A DNA stretch of 7,578 bases from JBEKJU01 sp050011095 (GCA_050011095.1 JBEKJU010000179.1:1-7578); one strand, 5' to 3'. Positions 1-6,655 are shown, counted from the first letter of the stretch. Notes: a model not told the origin generated them from the letters alone. Made by a program: numbers and translations.

Positions 1-58
1 CTGCGCGCATGAAACCCTTGCGTTTGCACCGCAAAGTGTCCCCGACGGAGTGCGGCGC

Positions 59-75
59 GATCTCACTATGAGATC
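59..75. other. Short perfect inverted repeat (hairpin)
   Basis: GATCTCA (59-65) and TGAGATC (69-75) are perfect complements around a 3-base loop. The repeat lies just past the stop of the small minus-strand gene ending at 93, so in that gene's mRNA it would be a 3' stem-loop. No T-run follows on the minus strand, so it is not a standard intrinsic terminator. It could be a 3' end-protecting hairpin or chance. Confidence 0.35.
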
Positions 76-92
76 ATAGGCTACTCGACAGT

Positions 93-263
93 TCATTTTC
101 GGCCGGGCGGAGGTCTTGTGGCACAGACTTGCACCGTGTACTTGTCCTGTGCAGCAAAGACCATGCTGGCCAAGACAGCGAGTACTGCCCCAATGATCAG
201 AATCGCGGGGATGTTTTTATGCTTCGTTGCCAACACTTCCTTTTTTATTTGCCGGTCACTCAT
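93..263 (-). CDS. Small exported or anchored peptide, N-terminus like cytochrome P460 (possibly truncated)
   Basis: This is a 56-residue ORF. The ATG at 263 is chosen because AGGAGG (complement of 270-275) sits at ideal distance; a longer in-frame start at 359 has no such site. Residues 1-18 are charged (MSDRQIKKEVLATKHKNI), followed by a hydrophobic stretch (about 19-41) ending VFA-AQ, which looks like a signal peptide or membrane anchor. The next residues, AQDKYTVQV, resemble what I recall of the mature start of cytochrome P460 proteins, which usually continue into a haem domain of about 150 residues with a C-terminal Cys-His haem site. Here the similarity stops at VQV and the frame ends 10 residues later with an Arg/Pro-rich tail. 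I see no P460 continuation in the other two frames before the window edge. It is either a remnant of a P460 gene or an unrelated small membrane peptide. The P460 link rests on a short motif and is tentative. Confidence 0.5.
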   Translation of the reverse strand: MSDRQIKKEVLATKHKNIPAILIIGAVLAVLASMVFAAQDKYTVQVCATRPPPGRK

Positions 264-678
264 TTTGCGCCTCCTCTTGTAGATGATTGCTTGCGAAGTG
301 CCGCGTCGAGCTGGACCTGTAGGTTTTGGCGCTGCACTGAACCCTTTCGGGTGGGTCACGCCTTTTTCGACTCAACCTAACCATCAGAACAGACCGAATC
401 AAGGGATGAATGCCAAATCCACCGTGTGTGGATGTCATGCGTCCGTTCGCTGTTCGTCAAGATCAAGTTCGTGCTCGAGATTCCGTAGCTCCTCGTCGAC
501 ATGGTTGCCACATTCGGCCGGCAATCCTTAATATCTATGAGACATTGAAAGTCGCAATTCACTTTCCGCACCACATTTCGCAAATCGCATAGAAATGTGT
601 GGCCAAGGCAGCGGTACCACTGCCTTCGCCAACGCAACTGATGAAGTAAGCTTACGCGCTCGTCAGCCGGAGTCCACT
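264..678. other. 415-base gap without a convincing gene
   Basis: Open frames exist on both strands, but none has a ribosome binding site together with recognisable protein sequence. The longest, on the minus strand, is only an out-of-frame run overlapping the end of the DJ-1 gene. The one clear structure is the inverted repeat at 605-626. I recognise no RNA gene, and no well-spaced promoter for the small downstream gene at 263. The stretch could be decayed coding sequence. Confidence 0.45.
605..626 (-). terminator. Possible stem-loop terminator downstream of the DJ-1 gene
   Basis: AAGGCAG (605-611) and CTGCCTT (620-626) form a 7-bp stem around an 8-base loop that contains GGTACC. It lies about 50 bases after the stop codon of the DJ-1-family gene, where a transcript end is plausible. 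The bases that follow on the minus strand (GGCCACACATTTCT) hold only a short T-tract, so intrinsic termination would be weak. Confidence 0.3.
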
Positions 679-1368
679 CTAAGCGGCCTTCCTCGCCGCG
701 AGCAGCTTCAAGAGAGCCTTGGCTGCGGACGTCGATGAGGCAGGGTTCTGTCCCGTAACTATACCGCCATCCACGATCGCAAAGGGCTCCCAATCAGCCG
801 CCTTCTCGTAGAGGGCGCCGACTCTCTTCAGCTCATCCTCGACAAGGAAGGGCACGACATGGGTGAGGTGAACCGCCTCTTCTTCTCCGTTGGTGAAGCC
901 GGTGACACGCTTGCCCTTTACGAGCGGAGCACCCTTGTACATCACCCGATGGAACGCGGCCGGTGAATGGCAGACCGCCGCGACCGGCTTGCCGGAATTG
1001 TAGAAAGACTCGATCAAGGCGATGGAATCGGGATTGTCGACGAGGTCCCACATCGGCCCGTGGCCGCCCACGTAGAATATGGTGTCGAAGTCCTCGGACT
1101 TGATATCGGACAGCTTGAGTGTCCGGGACAGCGCCTTTTGCGCCTCCGCGTCCTGCTTGAACCGTGCCATCGCGAGAGTCTGATTCTCCGGCAAATCGCT
1201 CTTCGGATCGATCGGTGGTTGACCCCTTTTCGGCGAAGCCAGTGTCAGATGCACGCCAGCATCCCTGAATACATAGTAGGGCGCCGCGAATTCCTCGAGC
1301 CAGAAGCCGGTGTTGCGACCAGTGTTGCCCAATTGATCATGGGATGTCAGCACCATCAGTATTTTCAT
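679..1368 (-). CDS. DJ-1/PfpI (Hsp31-like) type 1 glutamine amidotransferase-domain protein
   Basis: This 229-residue protein is the usual length for the family. It shows a flavodoxin-like start (MKILMVLTSH), a conserved acidic pair in FWLEEFAAPYY (Glu25/Glu26), GGHG at 101-104, and a nucleophile elbow AVCHSPAAF with catalytic Cys133-His134. Hsp31-type DJ-1 proteins are reported as glyoxalase III/deglycase-like enzymes or chaperones acting on methylglyoxal and glycated products in the cytoplasm; the exact activity cannot be read from sequence. The ATG at 1368 is supported by AGGAGG at 1381-1376 (minus strand). The frame is intact and stops with TAG. It lies 85 bases downstream of the dehydrogenase gene and is probably co-transcribed with it. 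Carbonyl detoxification fits its oxidoreductase neighbours. Confidence 0.93.
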   Translation of the reverse strand: MKILMVLTSHDQLGNTGRNTGFWLEEFAAPYYVFRDAGVHLTLASPKRGQPPIDPKSDLPENQTLAMARFKQDAEAQKALSRTLKLSDIKSEDFDTIFYVGGHGPMWDLVDNPDSIALIESFYNSGKPVAAVCHSPAAFHRVMYKGAPLVKGKRVTGFTNGEEEAVHLTHVVPFLVEDELKRVGALYEKAADWEPFAIVDGGIVTGQNPASSTSAAKALLKLLAARKAA

Positions 1369-1453
1369 TGTTCGTCCTCCTTTGCTTTTGTATTTGACTG
1401 TCCGCTTAGTTAGTTGTCAGAGCTTCACGTCAAAGATCGTCTCCTGCTCCGCT

Positions 1454-2495
1454 TCACATCGTCAGAACGACGCGAAATTCCGCCTTGCCGCTCCTCATGC
1501 GCGCATACGCCTCGCCCGCCTTTTCGAGCGGATATGTCTCGATCATCGGACGCACGCCCGTAAGCTCTGCGAACTTCAGTGTGTCCTCGATATCGGCCGG
1601 TGTTCCCGAGGCCCAACCTTGAATATTTCTGTTTCCGGTGATGAGCTGTGCCGGTGTGACCTCGATGGGGTCGGGTGACACGCCTATAACCATGAGCTTG
1701 CCGTTTGGCCCCAGACCGTCGATCAGTGCGGACATCGCTTTCGAGCTCGGGGCAGTCGCCAGGATAACCTTGGCGCCGCCTGATTTTTGCAATGCCTCTG
1801 CCCCGTTCGTCGATTTGCTGTCGATATACATGCTCGCTCCCAGTTTCTTTGCGAGCGCCGCGGTCTCGGGTCCCTGCCCTATGGCCGCCACTTTGTAGCC
1901 GAACCTGTTCGCGAATTGAATGCTCAGGTGACCCAGGCCACCGATACCAGCACTGCGACCAGCTCGCCGGGGAGGGCACCACTGTGGCGCAGGGCGTTGT
2001 AGGTGGTAATTCCGGCGCAGAGCAGCGGTGCTGCGTCGGCGTCGCTCAGACTTTGCGGGATCGCCACCAGTGCCTCTGCCGGAGCGACCATGTATTGCTG
2101 ACAACCGCCGTCATAGCTGATGCCCGGAATCTTAAGGTTCCGGCAATTGCGAAAATCTCCGCTCCGACATTCGCGACACGTATTGTCGTGGCCGCCGTGC
2201 CAGCCAACCCCTACGCGCCGGCCCTTTTTTTCCATGCCGAAACGTCGGCGCCCACTTCATCGACGATGCCCACCACTTCATGCCCTGGGACGCGGTGATA
2301 CTGAATTCCAGGCCAGGAGCCTTCTTTCGTAAACACGTCACTGCCGCGGAAACCACAGGCGTGCACTTCGATCCGCACCTGTCCCGTGTTCGGCTTGGGG
2401 ATCTCACGCTCGACGATCTCGAAGTCTGCTCCGGACCTCGAGATCTGCGCCGCCTTCATCATTGGCGCCAGCTCTGGCGCTGCCGTTGTTCTCAT
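1454..2495 (-). pseudogene. Zinc-type alcohol dehydrogenase (MDR family), two frameshifts
   Basis: Three overlapping minus-strand frames together give a complete medium-chain dehydrogenase. Adding one base at each break yields 1044 nt, 347 residues, the normal family length. Segment 1 (from ATG 2495, AGGAGG at 2508-2503) holds the GroES-like start, CGFRGSD at 47-53 and GHE at 71-73. Segment 2 holds the structural-zinc loop TCRECRSGDFRNC and the substrate-domain stretch APLLCAGITTYNALRHSG. Segment 3 holds the Rossmann motif GIGGLGHLSIQFANRFG and runs to the C-terminus KAEFRVVLTM. Break 1 is in an A7 run (2231-2225); break 2 is in a GG that should be GGG (1948-1947). The family would oxidise an alcohol or reduce an aldehyde with NAD(P). 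The usual catalytic-zinc Cys in CGxCHSD is Arg50 here, and the following His is Gly51, so the enzyme may be impaired even without the frameshifts. Sequencing error in homopolymers is a real alternative for the breaks. Confidence 0.88.
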
Positions 2496-2678
2496 GCAAG
2501 TTCCTCCTTTTGAATCCTTCGCCCCGGTCGTCCGGCCGGGCTATTGTCCTCGTTAAGTCCGCTGGGTCTTCAAGTCAAGATCAGAACGATCAATGGGGTA
2601 GAGATGCAGCACATAGAAGACGCGAAGCTCGTTTCGCTCATCCGAGATCGTAGACCGTTGCTCGCCTCCTTCACGAAC

Positions 2679-3395
2679 TCACCATTTGCCGGCGTGAGCG
2701 CCACCATCCACGTGAAGTACCTCTCCGGTCACCTGACCCGCGTGCGCCAGGTAGAGAACAGCGTCCACAATATCCTTAACGGCCGCGATTCTTCCCATTG
2801 GCTGCAACTTCTTAAGAGAGTCTTTAGGATCATCCTTGTGGAGTGGTGTGTCCACGACGCCGGGGGCTACCGCGTTGAAGCGGATACCTTCTTTTGCATA
2901 CTCGATTGCGAGACTCCTGATAACTGTATTCAGGCCCCCCTTCGTAATCATCGAAACCGAGGCATTTACTCCTGCGATCGGGTTATCGGCAAGGGCCGCG
3001 GTGATGCTCACCACACTCCCCGATCTCTGCTTGAGCATCTGTTTCACCGCGAGTTGGGTGATGTAGATGAATCCCCGCAGGTTGACCGAGACCAGGGTGT
3101 TGATGTCCTTTTCAGTGAAGTCCGTGAAAGGCTTGACGTAGCATATTCCGGCGTTGGTCACCAAAGTATCGACGGCTCCGAAGTTCTTGATCGCTGCCTC
3201 GACCGCCTTAGCAGCAGTCTCCTGCTTACCGATATCGCCGTCGACGAGAGTGAGGCTGGGCGAAGCAGTCAACGATCGACTGACATCGAGTGACGTTGCG
3301 ACGACCTTATAACCCTCCTTCAGGAAAGCCTCGACCAAACCAGCGCCAATACCCTGCGATACTCCCGTGATAATTACTGTCCTCTTGTCCAACAT
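2679..3395 (-). CDS. SDR-family NAD(P)-dependent oxidoreductase with atypical active site
   Basis: This intact 238-residue protein is classical SDR length. It has the cofactor motif TGVSQGIG (10-17), VDGDIG (51-56), the NAG motif TNAGI (80-84), the structural VNLRGF (104-109), the lysine of the active site in MITKGGLN (Lys152), and a C-terminal VTGEVLHVDGGAHAG. In the classical YxxxK motif the Tyr would be residue 148, which is Ser here (SMITK). I recall close relatives with Pro at this position (VPMITK), which would make a non-classical site a subfamily trait; this is from memory. Substrate is unknown, probably a small carbonyl or alcohol. The ATG at 3395 follows GGAGG at 3404-3400. It overlaps the end of a possible 26-codon ORF by 22 bases, and is followed 183 bases later by the dehydrogenase. 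Confidence 0.93.
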   Translation of the reverse strand: MLDKRTVIITGVSQGIGAGLVEAFLKEGYKVVATSLDVSRSLTASPSLTLVDGDIGKQETAAKAVEAAIKNFGAVDTLVTNAGICYVKPFTDFTEKDINTLVSVNLRGFIYITQLAVKQMLKQRSGSVVSITAALADNPIAGVNASVSMITKGGLNTVIRSLAIEYAKEGIRFNAVAPGVVDTPLHKDDPKDSLKKLQPMGRIAAVKDIVDAVLYLAHAGQVTGEVLHVDGGAHAGKW

Positions 3396-3454
3396 ACATC
3401 CTCCACACCGAGGACCCGCTCGAGGCGTGTCTCGTGAGCAGCTTTGTCCGTCAT
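3374..3454 (-). CDS. Possible 26-residue ORF overlapping the SDR start
   Basis: ATG at 3454 has an AGGAGG Shine-Dalgarno site (3467-3462) at ideal spacing and opens a 26-codon frame (MTDKAAHETRLERVLGVEDV, then CWTRGQ) that ends at 3374, inside the SDR gene. I recognise no family. The overlap and the SD of the SDR gene lying within this ORF suggest translational coupling or a short leader, if it is translated. It could also be the start of a gene lost by deletion. Confidence 0.3.
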   Translation of the reverse strand: MTDKAAHETRLERVLGVEDVCWTRGQ

Positions 3455-3622
3455 TGTGGAGCCTCCTTCCGGTCGCTCAGCGCAGAAAGAGACTCTATGA
3501 GCCGCACTTTCCTGTTCAGCGAAGGTGCGTGTGCCCTTGATTGCCCTCACGAACTCGACCATATCCGGATTCCTGACGGCCGCTTTTTAGCACCATGACG
3601 ACCTCTTTCGTTCTGAAATAGT

Positions 3623-4539
3623 TCAACCGATGGTCTTCGCAAGAAACCGCCTCATCGCAATGGCAATCTCCTCGACGTGCGTTTCTAATGCGAAGTGTCC
3701 TGTTTCGAGAAATTGGACGATTGCGTTTGGGTTGTCCCGCCGGTACGCCTCGGCCCCTGGCGGGGAAAAAAACGGATCGTGCTTACCCCATATCGCGAGC
3801 AACGGCGGTCTTGCTTTCCGGAGGTACTCCTGGAAGGCCGGGTATAGCTTCACGTTGTTTCCATAGTCGAGAAACAGATCTAACTGAATCTCCATGTTGC
3901 CAGGCCGGGCGATCATCGCAGCATCGAGTGTATAGCCTTCCGGCGCAACAACTTCGGGGTGCGGAACGCCGTAAGTATACTGCAACCGAATCCCTTCAGG
4001 GCTTAGTCCCTGCGGACGGCCTCCCGGTTTTCGAGGGTCGGCTCCCGCCAGTAACGCCGGATCGGCGCCCAGGCGTCCCCAAGCCCCTCTTCATAGGCGT
4101 TTCCGTTTTGCGAAATGATGGCCGTGACACGTTCCGGGCGGACCATCGCAAGGCGAAAGCCTGTCGGAGCCCCATAGTCGAATACGTAAAGCGCGTATGC
4201 CTTAAGCCCGAGCGCATCGGTGAAGGCCAGCATGGTATGCGCGATCGAGTCGAAAGAGTACCTGTAACTGCGCTCCTCGGGAACCTCAGTGAACCCGAAT
4301 CCGGGAAAGTCGGGGGCGATCACCCGGCACCAGTCGGCGAGTCGCGGGATTAACTCCCGGTACTGAAACGAAGACGTCGGGAAGCCGTGCAGCAAGAGCA
4401 CCACGGGCCTACCCGGCGCGCCGGCCTCGCGGTAGAAGGCGGTTACTCCGTCAGCTTCAACACGGTGGATGAACGTACGAGGGACCTTTGTGTTCATATC
4501 TTCGCTCTTTCTTACGACTGCTTCGGGCCGTGCACTCAT
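3623..4539 (-). pseudogene. Alpha/beta hydrolase (haloalkane dehalogenase/epoxide hydrolase type), one frameshift
   Basis: Two minus-strand frames form one hydrolase. Adding a single G in the GGG run at 4010-4008 gives 918 nt, 305 residues, near the usual length. Features are the oxyanion HGFPTSSFQYRELIP (HG at 51-52), APDFPGFG, the nucleophile-elbow region VFDYGAPTGFRL with Asp121, then after the break GLSPEGIRLQYTYGVPHPEV, WGKHDPFF (Asp about 255) and the catalytic-His region ETGHFALETH (His about 282). An Asp nucleophile rather than Ser fits dehalogenase/epoxide hydrolase relatives. As written the first frame ends EAVRRD-stop at 4003, losing the acid and the catalytic His. The start is uncertain: ATG 4539 and ATG 4497 both lack a strong SD, while a strong GAGGAGG at about 4587-4581 serves an ATG at 4576 in another frame. 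A promoter-like sequence lies at 4656-4629. Confidence 0.87.
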
Positions 4540-4561
4540 GATCCGCTTCTTGCCTCAAGAG

Positions 4562-4576
4562 CTATGAAAGCGGCAT
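4562..4576 (-). other. Four-codon mini-ORF with strong ribosome binding site ahead of the hydrolase
   Basis: On the minus strand GAGGAGGCGACC is followed by ATG CCG CTT TCA TAG. The best ribosome binding site upstream of the hydrolase therefore serves a reading frame of only four residues (MPLS), in a frame different from the hydrolase and 22 bases before its ATG at 4539. It could be a leader that couples or limits hydrolase translation, or the true hydrolase start displaced by another small indel. In the hydrolase frame a TGA lies just upstream of ATG 4539. Confidence 0.35.
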
Positions 4577-4628
4577 GGTCGCCTCCTCGGCCGTCCGGGG
4601 CGTGCTTCCCGTTTTCATCGTTTTTCCA

Positions 4629-4656
4629 AATATAATGCACAATGCCATGAGGTCAA
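4629..4656 (-). promoter_or_regulatory. Sigma-70-like promoter for the alpha/beta hydrolase
   Basis: On the minus strand TTGACC (4656-4651) and TATATT (4634-4629) are separated by 16 bases, each one mismatch from consensus. Transcription would begin near 4622, about 80 bases before the hydrolase ATG at 4539. This argues that the hydrolase and the genes after it have a start of their own, separate from the flavoprotein upstream. Confidence 0.5.
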
Positions 4657-4686
4657 GGAGGCGATATGCATTGCCCGCACTACTTT

Positions 4687-4706
4687 CGGCTATCTCACAG
4701 TAGCCG
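4687..4706 (-). other. Stem-loop after the flavoprotein gene
   Basis: CGGCTA (4687-4692) and TAGCCG (4701-4706) form a perfect 6-bp stem around 8 bases. It is about 40 bases beyond the final TGA (4743) of the flavoprotein and upstream of the hydrolase promoter, so a transcript boundary is plausible. No T-run follows on the minus strand, so intrinsic termination is unlikely to be strong. Confidence 0.3.
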
Positions 4707-4742
4707 CAGCCCGATTCCGTTTGACCGTACAGATCGGCTCGT

Positions 4743-6116
4743 TCAGAGGGGGTTCAGCTCTTCGAGCATGGTGGGGATCAACTCAGAGACGGTCGGATGG
4801 ATGTGCATCGCCCGCTTCACCACCGTGTAAGGCGCTTTGGCGTACATCACGTCCAGGAGAGAGTGGATGACCTAGTCTCCGCCTGTCCCCAGTATCGCCG
4901 CACCGAGGATCCGTTTTGTCTCTGCATCGACGATTACCTTCATAAACCCCTGCGTTTCGCCCTTGTCTACGGCCCTGCCCACGCGAGTCATGGGCCGTTT
5001 CGCGATAAGAGCGGGCCTGCCGGAGGCCCGTACCTGGTCTTCCGTGATACCTGCCCTTCCTAGAGGAGGATCGGTGTAAAGGGCATAGGCCAGGATGCGG
5101 TCGCTCACGCGGCGCCTCTCCCCGTCTAGGATATTCGCGGCAACGATCTCGTAGTCGTTGTACGATGTATGGGTGAACGCACCCCTTCCGTTGCAGTCGC
5201 CTAGCGCCCAGACGCCGGGGACGTTGGTGCGCAGCTCGTCGTCGACCGTGATATAACCGCGCTCGTCCGTGGGCACACCGGCATTTTCAAGCCCAAGGCC
5301 GTCCGTGTTAGGGCGACGCCCGACTGCAACGAGAAGGTGCGACCCGACGCTCTCGGCCGGATTGTCCGGGCAGTCCACATTTATCCTTACATCATTGCCT
5401 TGCTTTTCAACGGCGATGCATTTCGCGCCAACGCGCACCTCGATGCCCTCAGCTTCCAGTATTCCTTTCACCTCTTGAGAGATGTCCTCGTCTTCCTTCC
5501 CCATGAGACGGGGACCCATCTCGACGATCGTTACCTCGCTTCCGAAGCGGCGGTACATCTGGGCAAACTCTATTCCGATGTAGCCGCCCCCCATTATGAG
5601 AAGATGGCGGGGAAGAAAGTCGATCTCCATCATCGAGGAGTTGGTGAGATAGGTGACACGGTCGAGCCCCGATATCGGAGGGATGAAGACGCGCGCACCG
5701 ACATTGATGAATATCCTGTCTGCCGCAATCAACTCCGTTCCAACCCGCACCTCATGGGCCGACTCGAAGCGCGCGTGATTCTTGTACACGGTGCACTTCT
5801 TCATGTTCCCAAGCCACGCCTCGAGACCGTCTCTCGACAGTGCCGACACGTAGTCTTTGTGGGCCTTCGTCCGCTTCATGTCCACGGTCACGCCGCCCGC
5901 GACGACCACGCCGAAGTCCGCGGCCCGTCTCGCGAGGTGGGCCGCATGGGCCGACGCTATCAACGTCTTCGTCGGTATGCAACCCGTATTGACACAGGTG
6001 CCCCCGAAGAGCTTACGCTCGATGATGGCCACTTCCATCCCGCTCTCCGTAAGGCGTCCCGCCAGGGGCGGTCCTGCCTGTCCGGTCCCGATGATGATCG
6101 CATCGTATCTCTTCAC
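4743..6116 (-). pseudogene. Pyridine nucleotide-disulfide oxidoreductase (Lpd/mercuric reductase-like) with in-frame TAG
   Basis: The frame runs 458 codons from GTG 6116 to TGA 4743, the family's usual length (457 residues), but codon 415 (4874-4872) is TAG. Before it are the FAD motif GTGQAG (10-15), the redox-active disulfide CVNTGCIPTK (Cys41/Cys46), the NAD(P) motif GGGYIG (176-181) and the second FAD motif ALGDCNGRGAFTHTSYND. After the TAG the same frame continues without a break as VIHSLLDVMYAKAP and HIHPTVSELIP, including the His440/Glu445 pair that family members need as the catalytic base at the dimer interface. Relatives read GGDEVIHS here, so the TAG replaces a conserved Glu. Premature stopping at 414 residues would remove the catalytic His. 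A FAD-dependent reductase of a disulfide, quinone or metal ion is the likely role; MerA-specific N- and C-terminal cysteines are absent. GAGGGG precedes the GTG start with short spacing. Confidence 0.9.
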
Positions 6117-6144
6117 CGGCCCCTCGTTTCCTAAAATCTCTCTA

Positions 6145-6175
6145 TTGACATGGTGAGGAGACCTTCGGGTGTCAA
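6145..6175. promoter_or_regulatory. Inverted repeat TTGACA / TGTCAA upstream of the flavoprotein
   Basis: TTGACA (6145-6150) and TGTCAA (6170-6175) are perfect complements 19 bases apart, with ACC-TTCG-GGT (a UUCG-loop mini-hairpin) between them. The site is 29-59 bases before the GTG start at 6116, a natural place for an operator or 5' leader hairpin. The minus-strand TTGACA could also serve as a -35 box, but I see no good -10 at 16-18 bases. Confidence 0.3.
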
Positions 6176-6462
6176 GGGTCTTTGGATAAGGCGAACTTGC
6201 ACTGTATGCGGGCTGATACCTATGCCAGTCGGAACGGGGACGTCATGAGATCATCTCCAAGACGTTCATGGGCACCATGACCTCAGACGACGAGGATGTA
6301 TATGAGAAAGACAAGCGAAGCTGATGCCTTGCGCTGGATGGACGTGCCCCTGCCGGATAAATACAAATCGCGCCGTAGTCTCGTTGCTTTGTATCACGAT
6401 TATACTTGGCATTAGTTATCAAAAGAGGAAAACCGAAACGCTCTAGTAGTAGTGCAAGCGCG

Positions 6463-6483
6463 TATATGTAATGATTACATATA
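6463..6483. promoter_or_regulatory. Perfect 21-bp palindrome, probable operator
   Basis: TATATGTAAT (6463-6472) and ATTACATATA (6474-6483) are exact reverse complements around a single central G. Ten-base perfect arms with a one-base centre are typical of a dimeric helix-turn-helix repressor or activator site. It lies between the two divergent transcription units, about 350 bases from the flavoprotein start and about 280 bases from the rightward promoter. No regulator gene is in the window, so the binding protein is unknown. Confidence 0.55.
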
Positions 6484-6628
6484 GTTGAGGCTTCCACAAG
6501 TCCTCACAATTGATTGCGTTTCCGTGTTCCAGCATTACCAGTTGAAGGCGAGAGTCGACCCTCAACGTCTCGGCTCGTGAAGTGAGTAAACAACGTCAAA
6601 ATGCCCAGTCTTTTATTTCAGCCCTATT

Positions 6629-6655
6629 CCTTGACGGATTTATCCACTGTCAAGG
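6629..6655. repeat. Imperfect long hairpin with CCTTGAC / GTCAAGG arms
   Basis: CCTTGAC (6629-6635) and GTCAAGG (6649-6655) form a 7-bp stem. Inside it GGAT and ATCC (6636-6645, TT centre) extend the pairing, with ACT as a bulge, so most of the 27 bases can fold. No T-run directly follows on either strand. It may be a protein-binding site, a mobile-element end or a weak bidirectional terminator. The right arm shares TGTCAAGGG with the right arm of the inverted repeat ending at 6175. Confidence 0.4.

Noticed and set aside
377..793. 138-residue minus-strand ORF
   Set aside because: Its first third is the DJ-1 gene out of frame, and the rest gives no recognisable protein.
2521..2545. GC-rich hairpin CCCGG/CCGGG in the leader of the dehydrogenase
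   Set aside because: The arms are only five bases in a GC-rich stretch and no T-run follows, so it is not called a terminator.
2544..3293. 249-residue plus-strand ORF
   Set aside because: It is antisense to the SDR gene, with no start signal and no family resemblance.
4666..4830. 54-residue plus-strand ORF with AAGGAGG and an upstream TATAAT (4631-4636)
   Set aside because: It is antisense to the conserved C-terminus of the flavoprotein, lacks a -35 box, and the peptide is unrecognised. The TATAAT overlaps the minus-strand promoter.
5337..6134. 265-residue plus-strand ORF
   Set aside because: It is the antisense shadow of the flavoprotein gene, whose motifs are unambiguous on the minus strand.
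6243..6497. 84-residue minus-strand ORF in the intergenic region
   Set aside because: It runs through the 21-bp palindrome, has no good ribosome binding site, and its translation resembles no protein I know.
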